Assembly (NCBI GenBank): GCA_023515795.1
Contig: JALGPX010000041.1
Location: forward strand, 36,086 to 80,752
Direction of reading: 5' to 3'
Origin: Amoeboaphelidium occidentale
Lineage: Eukaryota > Aphelidiomycota > Aphelidea
DNA: 44,667 nt
In this document: positions 9,901-17,983 of the stretch, in pieces
Layout of the letters: every line of letters starts with the position of its first letter
Numbering within the stretch: the stretch's first letter is position 1
Notes under the pieces: generated by a model
The model's database searches: none
What the model saw: only the letters and a program-made list of their open reading frames with translations
Told to the model about the DNA's origin: nothing
Made by a program: the position numbers and the translations under genes

Positions 9901-11470
9901 TCATAGAATCGAAATCGCCGTATCATATTGAAGATCCATTTCGACAGAAATGCCGATGAGCTCAAGCTAGTCTGAAACGCAGGACAGGACATAATAGGCA
10001 ATAGAAGAAAGCAGAACACCCACATATCAGCCAATAATCATCATGAAACCATTACTCTTTCGCGATTTAGGCAAGCGACCAAATCAATTGGATACGGATA
10101 AAGCAAACCACAATGACACAACATGTTATTTCCATTTAATAAAACCAAAAGAGAAACAACCACATGTCGCAATTCAGCCAACCAGCCACGATGCATCCGC
10201 TGACAGTGCATTGAATTACAAGAAAACGAATAATACAAACCACAATGGGAACTCAAAGTGAGATCCATTAAAACTAAAAGAGAAAAAACCACATGTATAC
10301 ATGTGACCAATGTGAAACCACCACATAGCCTTGTCGATGCTCACTCATTCAACATCAATAAACAACCAGAAAACAGCAAGGAAGAACCACGTGGATCTAA
10401 ACCGATTATTTCATCTCAGAATAGACTCACAACAACCAACCACGATTTGTTGTGTTTTCTTCTTCAAGGATAAATCATTCTCTTGAAACATTGAAAGAAT
10501 TAAAAAAACCCCAAACGAAAAAACCACATTGCTGCATGATGAACTCTACCATATATGCCTATACTATTGAAGAACCAAATCATACCATTAAGATATTAAA
10601 AAACCACAATTTTGTTTTCTCTTGGCCAAACAGCAACAACCACCTTCACGTTCTGCACGTTAAGAACACAAAAATATAATAAAAGCAACAGATGAAACCA
10701 CATGTTTCAAGCTTTGTTGAAGCATAAAAAGCAACAACAGAAGACGAACACCACATGTCCTTGCTTCTACCTCCGCCACAGTATTTTATAACCCAACATA
10801 CCACCACCATTGTTATAAGATCACTTAACCACAAGAATGGAATCTTTCGTGAAGCAAAATCATAGAGATACAACTGATATAAAAACCACCATGCAACTAT
10901 GGTAAGATAACTTTAAAGAAGCAAAAAAGAGAAACACCACATGACATAACAGACGAGACATAGAACAACCACCATGGAGGTTGGTACTTTGCAACTCCAC
11001 ATTTATGAGTACAATGGTCGAACAAAAAAACCACAATGACATGGTAGTTATGAGCAAATTTCAAAGAAACCAAAAAAGAGAAACACCACCACCACCACCA
11101 CCACCATCATCATCACCATCACCATCACCACCACGTTTGATCCAGATGAGTAAAACCCCACCATAAGTCTTGTTAAAAATAACGCAAAACCAATAAACAT
11201 TAAAGCAACAATATAAAACCACATCGTTTGATATGGCGCAAGTACCACAATTATACATATTCGACCAAGAAAACCACCATACTGTTGTCTCTCAGGTTGC
11301 CAACCACCATCCCATTGTAACAAAAAATAAATAAAACCATTAAAGACACAAATAATATAAACCACAATATTCTCTATATAAACGACTCAACCAACCATAA
11401 ATTCTATAATAAAAACACTTCTAATTCACTAATATCATGAAAAAAAAGTTGTGGTATAGAATGTGCCACA
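6960..11470 (+). repeat. Gene-free, one-sided array of AACCACAWTG-like motifs
   Basis: About 4.5 kb with no credible gene in a contig that otherwise packs genes within a few hundred bp. The plus strand is rich in A and C. By eye I count roughly 80 copies of a core reading AACCACAATG, AACCACATG, AACCACGAT or close variants (ACCCACAAT, ACCATAATG), about one per 55 bp. About 27 contain exact AACCACA; I saw no TGTGGTT, the same core in reverse, on the plus strand. Clear copies lie at 7063, 7101, 7149, 7256, 7651, 8898, 9254, 9624, 9879, 10107, 10288, 10601, 11029 and 11360. At least twelve carry a longer left arm (CCAAAAGARAMA). Short ORFs here mirror the repeat in other frames. Possible roles are a regulatory array, a centromere or replication element, or a decayed satellite; the sequence does not decide. 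Confidence 0.75.
11085..11134 (+). repeat. (CAC/CAT)n microsatellite
   Basis: About 50 bp of uninterrupted CAC triplets with some CAT, inside the motif array. It extends directly from one of the ACCAC cores, so it may have grown by slippage from that motif. Confidence 0.9.
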
Positions 11471-11516
11471 ATGCTTTCTATCATGCTGCGCCACCGCATG
11501 AAACAGCAACCAGAAC

Positions 11517-11564
11517 CTCCACTCCACTCCACTCCACTCCACTCGAGCGAGCGAGCGAGCGAGC
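11517..11564 (+). repeat. (CCACT)n then (GAGC)n simple repeats
   Basis: Five units of CCACT run straight into five units of GAGC. The tract lies between the motif array and the EMC6 start and is probably promoter or 5' UTR sequence; no regulatory function can be read from it. Confidence 0.85.
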
Positions 11565-11677
11565 AAGGAACAACCATACTCAGTTACATCATAATAAACC
11601 TTCCATTATTCAATCTATTCTAATTTCAAACTCCTTTTTATCTTTTTTAATTATAATAATAATAATAATAATAGTAG

Positions 11678-12028
11678 ATGATTGAAAAGAACATTCTACA
11701 AAACACCCACCAAAACACCCAACTGTAATTCTTTTTTAATCTTTTTTAATAACTTATAACTAACTTCTTCTTCTTCTTCTTTTTCGGTGTGTACAGGAGA
11801 ACTGCTTATAGTCTGTTGATGGGAGTTGCTGCCGGTGTTTTAGGTTTAGAAGGATTACAAGGAATTCTATTCTATTTACTAGCATCAGTGTATCTATCAG
11901 CTATACTCTACTTCTTCCAGACCTCTACTACCACAAAAACTGCTATCTTCACAGACGGATTAGTTTCAGCTGCACAATCATATGTTCTATTCTGGACGCT
12001 ATTTTACGGCATTGTTCACATTTATTGA
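11678..12028 (+). CDS. EMC6: ER membrane protein complex subunit 6 (EMC6), 2 exons
   Basis: Exon 2 (11797-12028) gives the conserved EMC6 body: GVAAGVLGLEGLQG, FYLLASVYLS, FTDGLVSAAQSYVLFW and the end WTLFYGIVHIY, with hydrophobic helices as in the family. Exon 1 (11678-11724) begins at ATG and codes a short polar N-terminus rich in Asn and Gln. The intron (11725-11796, 72 nt) starts GTAATT, has an ACTAAC branch-like site and ends TACAG. The two exons join in phase 2 to give 92 residues, close to the usual 110. EMC6 is a core membrane subunit of the complex that inserts tail-anchored and multipass proteins in the ER. A (CT)n tract lies in the intron. The gene is convergent with TRAPPC6, 45 bp away. 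The first exon is an inference from phase and position; exon 2 is secure. Confidence 0.88.
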
Positions 12029-12073
12029 TTAATAACAACAATAATAGTAACAATAGTAGTAATAAACAACTAA

Positions 12074-12663
12074 TTACTTTGAAATCAACTCAAATTTAAA
12101 TGTGACTTGAGGCATTGATCCAGTCTCTGCTAGAACTGTTACAGGACATCCCATCAATACATCCAAACACCCTCTCAAGACACCACAATGCAAAGCCATA
12201 CTCTTTAGCGACGAACCATTGTTATTATTAGTAGTACTATGTTTAAACTGATTATCCTGTACAACATACATTCCCTTATGATTAGTACGTAGATTATCAA
12301 CCTGTTTATCATAAAGAAATGAGTAAACATCCTTACAAAGGAATTTCATTCTGTCCAGATTATCTACAAAGAGAAGGGATTTATCTTTAGTGAGTCTAAA
12401 TAAATTAATAAATAAATAAAAGAGAGATATCAGTCAGTCAGTCAGTATAATTAATTAATAAAATACTTTTGAATTAGTTTAGTTCCAACCCTGTAGCCAA
12501 TTGCTTCCAATCTATCAAATGATGATGAATCTCCATTGGAATAGGAATAGAATCTCATGATTTCAATCAAGAGTAATTCATACAGAGTTTTGTCAGTGTA
12601 ATGTTGAGTGTAAAGGGAAGAGTTTTGATTCTTTAGAGTTGATTCAATTGAGTTTGAAATCAT
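12074..12663 (-). CDS. TRS33: TRAPP complex subunit 6 / Trs33, 2 exons
   Basis: Exon 1 is 12663-12467 and exon 2 is 12395-12074, joined in phase 2 across a 71-nt intron (GTATTT to TTTAG, with tandem ACTGAC branch-like units). The 172-residue product has the Trs33/TRAPPC6 landmarks: the helix LYELLLIEIM, the segment RLEAIGYRVGTKLIQ followed directly by LTKDKS at the splice, FLCKDVYSFLYDKQVDNLRT and a C-terminal half with GVLRGCLDVLMGCPV. The protein is a core subunit of the TRAPP tethering complexes that act as Rab (Ypt1/Ypt31) exchange factors at the Golgi. An Asn-rich insert sits before the Cys-Gly motif. The gene is divergent from ARPC2 with 189 bp between start codons. Confidence 0.9.
12431..12446 (+). 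repeat. (CAGT)n repeat in the TRAPPC6 intron
   Basis: Four tandem CAGT units. On the coding strand they read ACTGACTGAC, which resembles a branch-point consensus repeated several times in front of the acceptor. Confidence 0.8.
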
Positions 12664-12852
12664 CTTATTATTATTATTATTGAAAAGAAAGAAAAAGAGT
12701 TTTAAGGGGAATTTAAAGTAAAAATAAATCTATTTATAGATTATATATTCCTTCTAAATACAACTTAAATTAATTATAAGAAATCCCATCCCTTTTGAAG
12801 AACGCCACAATTTCCATCTACTCTACTCCAATCAGTTTCTTCTTTTAATAAA

Positions 12853-14249
12853 ATGATTCTTTTGGAACCAACAAATAAAATCTTAACTGAACTTTTACAG
12901 AGTAAATTTGAAAGGTAATTAGTCTCTCTCTCTCTCTCTCTCTCTCTTTGTGTCTCTCTGTGTGTATAAAAACCCATTCTAACTTCTTTAGCCCTCAGGA
13001 TAGGATTCAAACTACTTTGGCTGATTATGATGGTGTCACTTATACTGTTTCTACTCCACAACAACAACAACAACAACAACAACAAGAAGGTGCTACTCAA
13101 AGAAGTTCTATTATTAGGATTGCAATGCATATGAAGTGTTTTAATTCTGAANCTTTTGGAACCAACAAATAAAATCTTAACTGAACTTTTACAGAGTAAA
13201 TTTGAAAGGTAATTAGTCTCTCTCTCTCTCTCTCTTTGTGTCTCTCTGTGTTTATAAAAACCCATTCTAACTTCTTTAGCCCTCAGGATAGGATTCAAAC
13301 TACTTTGGCTGATTATGATGGTGTCACTTATACTGTTTCTACTCCACAACAACAACAACAACAAGAAGGTGCTACTCAAAGAAGTTCTATTATTAGGATT
13401 GCAATGCATATGAAGTGTTTTAATTCTGAATTGGTAAAGTATGGGGCTTCTTCATTGTTACAGAAGGAGTATGGTTCTTATTTAAAACAACAGGAACAGG
13501 ATGAAGGCGGTGGTGGTGGTGGTGGTGGTGGTAGTGGTGATGTTGTGTTGGAGATTGATGTTGAATCAGTTCATAAGGATGCTAGAGAAGATTTGATTAG
13601 AAAAGTTTCTCTATTGAAGACTAATGCAATGAGTGCAGTTTTTGAGAAGGCATTTAATGATCAATTATCTGGTAGTGGTAGTGGTAGTGGTAGTGGTAGT
13701 GGTAATGAATTCATGGTGGTTCATTATAGGGATGAAGAATCCATCTTTGTCAAGGCGTCTTCTGATAGGGTTACTGTAATCTTTTCTACTGTGTTTAGGG
13801 ATGAGACTGATGGAGTATTTGCAAAGGTGTTTTTGCAGGAGTTTGTGGATTGTAGGAAGCAGACTAGTTTGCAGAATGCGCCACAAGTACTTTATACTAA
13901 TAAGGAAGCGCCTATGGAGTTGAGGGGTAGGAAGGATTTGAAGGAGGGAGAGAATGTAGGCTATGTAACATTTGGTAAGTCTGCATTGAGTTTAATTTAT
14001 TAATGTTGTATAGTCCTCTTCCCGAGACACTACGAGAAGCCTCAGCAACGCACTGCGACCGTTCAGTTGGTGCAGTACTTTAGGGATTATTTGCACTATC
14101 ACATCAAGTGTTCAAAGGCGTATATGCACTGCAGGATGAGGGCAAAGGTTGAGAGTTGGTTGAAAGTGTTGAATCGTGCAAAGCCAGAGTTTGATGCAAA
14201 GGATAAGGAGAAGAAGACTGCTAGTGGAAAGACGTTTACAAGAAAGTGA
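12853..14249 (+). CDS. ARPC2: Arp2/3 complex subunit 2 (ARPC2/p34), 3 exons
   Basis: Exon 1 (12853-12914) codes [20 protein letters not shown]. Exon 2 begins AGC-CCT after a CT-rich intron, and the continuous version is 13280-13974. Exon 3 is 14014-14249 after a 39-nt intron. Joined they give 330 residues in frame. Family landmarks are [66 protein letters not shown] and [20 protein letters not shown]2 binds the mother filament and forms the clamp core of the complex that nucleates branched actin. Extra length over the human 300 comes from poly-Gln, poly-Gly and Ser-Gly runs coded by simple repeats. The start of exon 2 is present twice (12992-13151 and 13280-13430) because of an unmerged join at the N at 13152; only the second copy continues into the gene. 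Confidence 0.9.
12859..13430 (+). repeat. Direct duplication around a single N: unmerged contig ends or alleles
   Basis: 12859-13151 (293 nt) recurs as 13153-13430 (278 nt) on either side of one N at 13152. The 15-nt difference is 6 nt in a (CT)n tract and 9 nt in a (CAA)n tract, plus a G/T difference just after the CT tract. The second copy starts mid-exon without the ATG. The pattern fits two allelic versions of one locus that the assembler laid end to end, not a true tandem duplication. Confidence 0.85.
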
Positions 14250-14581
14250 AAACAGAATAAAATAAGGATGTGAGAACGAGCAGGAGCGGGAGTAAGATAG
14301 TGAGATAATGTCGTTGTTGTTGTTGTTACTAATGTTCATGGTCATGGATCATCTGTTTAATCATAAGATTGGTGGCTTTTGATTGTAGCAGTGTGAATTT
14401 AGCNTTACAAGAAAGTGAAAACAGAATAAAATAAGGATGTGAGAACGAGCAGGAGCGGGAGTGAGATAGTGAGATAATGTCGTTGTTGTTGTTGTTGTTG
14501 TTGTTACTAATGTTCATGGTCATGGATCATCTGTTTAATCATAAGATTGGTGGCTTTTGATTGTAGCAGTGTGAATTTAGC
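14236..14581 (+). repeat. Second direct duplication around a single N (14404)
   Basis: 14236-14403 (168 nt) recurs as 14405-14581 (177 nt). The copies differ by one A/G base and by 9 nt in a (TTG)n tract. As at 13152, this looks like two alleles or overlapping contig ends that were not collapsed. The copies hold the last codons and 3' flank of ARPC2 and the first exon of the small gene that follows. Confidence 0.85.
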
Positions 14582-14862
14582 ATCACAGGTTGCAGCTATA
14601 AAAGCACATTCTGCTCCGATTTCTTTATTTAACCACGATACAGATGCACAGTACCAAGGTTTTCAGACAAGTTTCTATTACTGTTTCAAGGAAAATATCC
14701 AAATCATCGCCACTAGCATTCGCGCCAAAGGGTGACCATAACACGAAAATAAGTCCAGTGTGGAAGGAAAGGACTCTAGAAGTTCTGGATCTAGTTAATG
14801 AAAAGAATGCAGAAGTTCTAAAGAAGCGTATAATGGTAGAGAAAAGGTTCAATTATGAATAG
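14477..14862 (+). CDS. Small protein with poly-leucine N-terminus, 3 exons (tentative)
   Basis: Not recognised. I infer three exons: 14477-14511 (ATG TCG then a run of Leu codons), 14567-14682 and 14717-14862. They are joined over introns of 55 nt (GTTCAT to TTGTAG) and 34 nt (GTTTCA to ACTAG) and sum to 98 residues in frame. The protein would start MS, then nine Leu, then Ile-Ser-Val-Asn-Leu-Ala-Ser, like a signal peptide or anchor. A polar body follows, containing TDAQYQGFQTSFYYSF and an amphipathic helix around ERTLEVLDLVNEKNAEVL. The Leu run is coded by the (TTG)n tract that differs between the duplicated ends: four TTG in the first copy, seven in the second. Both introns have GTT donors, which occur elsewhere in this contig. 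Exon 3 might instead join the next gene through a GTTCAA donor. Confidence 0.4.
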
Positions 14863-14897
14863 AGAAATTTATAATCAACCTTGTTTCAACCTTGTCT

Positions 14898-15918
14898 ATG
14901 AATCCCATCAGTGCAAATATTGCAACTACAATTGCTTCGCCTACTTCATCTGCATCATCTCCAAATGTGGCTGCTGGAGCTGCTGCTGCTACCGGAGCTG
15001 GTGCTAATTTGAAATTGGCTTTGCCTTCTACTTGGGAATCAATCACATCACTAGCAATGAAGAGAATCAAGATGATCACATATCTAAAGAACATTTACAT
15101 GTCAAAGTCACTGTACTTTAATACAGTGATCATACAACGAGATAATATAAAGAATCATCTGGAGTCTCCGTTAATCAAGCGAAGGTAAGGTTCGACTTGG
15201 TGCGCAATAATCATCATAATCTTTGCTTGAAGGAGTTCCAATTTGTTCAATTTGGGTTTGTCACTGGCTCAATTACTGCAGATCAATACACCATCAAAGT
15301 TTGTAAAGAATATGTTGCTTTTGCTGACGGATTTTGAGTATGAGACACCTGATGCTCAAGTCAAGAAGTTGGTAAGATTCTTTTGAATGTCATGAAGGAA
15401 TTAACGATGATGTTTAGACTTCAATGCTGAAGAAAAAGAAGACTGGAAATTCTAAAGATGATCAGGAGAATTATTTCACTAGTGGGACTGATGGTGGTTT
15501 ATGTTCAGTGCTGTTGACACCAAATTTGCCATTTGATTTGGATTACTTTGAAGTATTTCAGTCTTTAATGGAGATTCTAGTGGAAGTATACGCTAAACTG
15601 ATGGAATGGAAACCTCGAACTTCTTCTTCAGCTGCCCTAGGAACAGATCGTTCCTTGTCCAGAGAAGATATCACACCATCAGGTCAAGCAGATTCTGCAT
15701 TCAGAGATGGTATCAATCGTATAGATTCGAAAATTATGAAGCTTATTTCTCTGTTGATGAAAGAATTGGATGATATCGCAATTAAAGTCACTAATGATTG
15801 CCTAGCTCAAATTGATCCATTGATATTCCTAAAGAAGGAAGTTGAAGAGAAGGCAGACGATGATGATAACGCCACAGAGATTGGAAGTTCTGCTGTGATC
15901 TCGACTGTTTATGAATAG
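14898..15918 (+). CDS. Unrecognised protein, 3 exons, 308 residues
   Basis: Exons 14898-15184, 15233-15371 and 15418-15918 join in phase 2 and phase 0 over introns of 48 nt (GTAAGG to TGAAG) and 46 nt (GTAAGA to TTTAG), giving 308 residues. The N-terminus is disordered and rich in Ala, Ser and Thr. The middle looks helical and conserved in style: PSTWESITSLAMKRIK, LGLSLAQLLQINTPSK, then NMLLLLTDFEYET. The third exon has LLTPNLPFDLDYFEVFQSLM followed by a helix ending in Met-Glu-Trp, then a Ser-rich loop, another long helix (RIDSKIMKLISLLMKELDD) and an acidic tail. I cannot name the family. Frame agreement across both introns makes the gene itself likely. The start is the first ATG after an in-frame TTG; a longer N-terminus through the preceding small gene is possible. 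Confidence 0.7.
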
Positions 15919-16451
15919 AAAGAATTTAAAGCTGATCAATTTCTCGGAAACTGGTTTGAAACCGCGACATGCGAAAATTTCGGGGATATAAAAAGGGCAA
16001 GCCAGCAGCTATATTTTCCGGTTGACATAGCAAGATGTATACCCCGAAGAGCAAGAGATGTTCCAAAACAGTTTGCACCTCCTTCCAACCAATGCCGAGA
16101 GTGATACCGTCAACAACAGCAGGCTGATGGCCTTGAATGCCCTTGTTGCCTTTCTTACCGCTGACAATACAAGTGGCGCAAGATGGTTAAGCAGCGATAA
16201 TTTTCGTGGGCTGCTAAATAAGGTTTATGACTGTGTTGATTGCCTAGCCTGACTGCTGAAAATTTGGAACGTCTTGGTATGTCTTTGGGGCTCTGTGAAG
16301 CTGTTCTGGCTATCTTGAAAAAATAAATGCAACATCAATGATCTTAACCAAACGCTCTGAATTTTGCGTGTTTCAACCTTGAACTTGCCGTCATTGATCG
16401 ACGGGAACTTTGTAATAATCACGTGGAAATTTACAGCCGTTTTAACGCATC
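15919..16451. other. Intergenic region with TATA-like box and weak coding traces
   Basis: 533 bp between two plus-strand genes. A TATA-like GATATAAAAAGGG lies near 15985-15997, about 40-50 bp upstream of ATGs at 16035 and 16058. A short coding-like stretch (16058-16326) is listed separately. The 120 bp before the next ATG (16452) show a pyrimidine-poor leader with TTTACAG at 16431-16437, which could be the end of a 5' UTR intron. Confidence 0.5.
16058..16326 (+). CDS. Candidate small gene with a SAM-like end (weak)
   Basis: The frame from ATG 16058 runs 64 codons to a stop at 16250-16252. In another frame, 16249-16326 reads LTAENLERLGMSLGLCEAVL then Ala-Ile-Leu-Lys-Lys-stop, which resembles the last two helices of a SAM domain. 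Two ways to connect them can be seen: a 62-nt intron (16186-16247, GTTAAG to CCTAG) giving 68 residues, or a 1-base indel near 16247 that would keep the intervening NKVYDCVDCL segment. The second reads more like a SAM domain but needs a sequence error or a pseudogene. I cannot choose. It may also be chance. Confidence 0.2.
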
Positions 16452-17978
16452 ATGGAACGCTGCATTCTGGTCATAAAAGGAAAGGAATACGACGTTACTG
16501 GCTTTTTAGATAGCCATCCTGGTGGTCGTGATACATTGCTGGAATACAGTGGTCAGGATGCTACAGAAGGTTTTGAAGACGCGGGACATTCTAATGCTGC
16601 TTTGAAGGAAATGGAATCTTACTACACGGGCAAGAGTGTGGCGATTCAAGATAAGAAAGATTCTGTCGAGCAGATACCGATTTATGATTTTAAATTTCCG
16701 GAATGGATGGGAATGCATTTTTGGATTTTCTTGAGTTCTGCTCTCGCTGTTACCTGTGCTTTGGTTGCTGGCACTCCTATTAATCAAAGTTTGGGTGATG
16801 CAATGAAAAATCAACATCCTTCTGAGGGCGCTTTGGGTTTGGGTCGTTTCACGATTATTGGCTACATGGGTGGTTTTGAATATCCTTTCAGACTGAAAGA
16901 ATCAAAGATTGCTGCGTTCTGGTCTGCGTGGGTTCTCTATGTTTTGCATCAAACTGGGCAATGGTATCTCTTGTTTGCTGCTACAAGAGCGCGTGAAGGT
17001 GCTGACGGTTCTTCTAACTCTAAAGATCGTTTAAAATGGAGCTCTAACGGAATTGGAAACGGTTACGCTTGGGCAATGTTAATTTTGAATATCACCTTCT
17101 TTGGCTTGCACTTCATTCAAACTCATTTGTTTTACGATGGTCTTGCTGCTTCTGTTCCTGAGACAACTGCATTAGGCTCTGTTGTTGCTATGTTGGCAGT
17201 AATTTATCTTGTAGAAATTCCCCGCAGAGGAATGTTCTTTGGTTACTTCCCAGGAAAGCATACTGACACAATGAAAGATTTTGCTTTGATTATGAAAAAG
17301 TATCATGGATATGTTGCTTCTTTTGGTATTGTTTACGACTTCTGGTATCATCCCATGGAGATTACAGCTGGTCATTACACAGGCTTTTTCTATCAAGTTC
17401 TCTTGTTATGGCAATCTTCTCTACTGTACCAGACTGAACACAAGAACAGATATTGGACTTTGTTCTTGGAATACTTTGTTGCCATTCATGGTTTGGTCAC
17501 TGCCATAAATCAAGGTGGAACCATGTTTTTGATGATGCTCTTTGGGTTTTCTGGAGTATTTTTCATTACACAAATTTTTGGTATTCCCGAAGTTCTGCAT
17601 TATATCAACAAACCAACAGATGAAAAGTCGAGAAAGAGACGACACATGTTTGTGTCTATTTTCAGTATTGTTCTCTGGATAGGTATCAGTGCAATTGTGT
17701 ATGGAGCTTTAGGAGAATTGAAAAAATTGCCTCTCATCGCCACAATACCTTTCTTGATGTATGCTGCTGCTTTGGTCTTTGTTTTCGGATTCCTAATTGC
17801 AAGAGGCATGGAGTATTTGTTGGTTCAGAAATACAATTTCCTTGAAAAGAAGAGTTCCGCATGGTGGACCTTAGCCATTTCGTGGTCTGTAATTGTGTCA
17901 GCCATATCGATTTGCACATACGCAGTTTTGACGGGTAATGGCTTCTCATTCCCGATGACAGAATACCCAAAACAATAA
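16452..17978 (+). CDS. Cytochrome b5 domain fused to a polytopic membrane protein
   Basis: A single 508-residue exon. Residues 1-65 are a cytochrome b5 domain: LVIKGKEYDVTGFLDSHPGG gives the first heme-ligand His, and DAGHSNAAL gives the second. The N-terminus is short for the fold, beginning just before the second strand, and an in-frame TAA lies close upstream, so this ATG is the only start. About nine hydrophobic segments follow between residues 75 and 500. A His-bearing stretch at about 285-330 (KKYHGYVASFGIVYDF, then YHPMEITAGHYTGFF, then YQTEHKNRYW) could be a metal or heme site. It is not a desaturase or fatty-acid hydroxylase pattern that I know (no HXXHH). Function is unknown; a membrane redox role is inference. 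It ends 5 nt before the next ATG. Confidence 0.75.
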   Translation: MERCILVIKGKEYDVTGFLDSHPGGRDTLLEYSGQDATEGFEDAGHSNAALKEMESYYTGKSVAIQDKKDSVEQIPIYDFKFPEWMGMHFWIFLSSALAVTCALVAGTPINQSLGDAMKNQHPSEGALGLGRFTIIGYMGGFEYPFRLKESKIAAFWSAWVLYVLHQTGQWYLLFAATRAREGADGSSNSKDRLKWSSNGIGNGYAWAMLILNITFFGLHFIQTHLFYDGLAASVPETTALGSVVAMLAVIYLVEIPRRGMFFGYFPGKHTDTMKDFALIMKKYHGYVASFGIVYDFWYHPMEITAGHYTGFFYQVLLLWQSSLLYQTEHKNRYWTLFLEYFVAIHGLVTAINQGGTMFLMMLFGFSGVFFITQIFGIPEVLHYINKPTDEKSRKRRHMFVSIFSIVLWIGISAIVYGALGELKKLPLIATIPFLMYAAALVFVFGFLIARGMEYLLVQKYNFLEKKSSAWWTLAISWSVIVSAISICTYAVLTGNGFSFPMTEYPKQ

Positions 17979-17983
17979 AATAG

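Noticed and set aside
7554-11365. Short ORFs of 60-105 codons on both strands in the array
   Set aside because: They are translations of the repeated motif (Cys-Gly-Phe, Trp-Phe-Cys or Thr-Thr strings) with no conserved features.
12948-13172. Separate poly-Gln ORF next to the N at 13152
   Set aside because: It is the first allelic copy of ARPC2 exon 2 read from the intron, not an independent gene.
12859-13430. True tandem duplication in ARPC2
   Set aside because: The junction is an N, the second copy lacks the start codon, and differences are confined to microsatellite length and one base, as expected for unmerged alleles.
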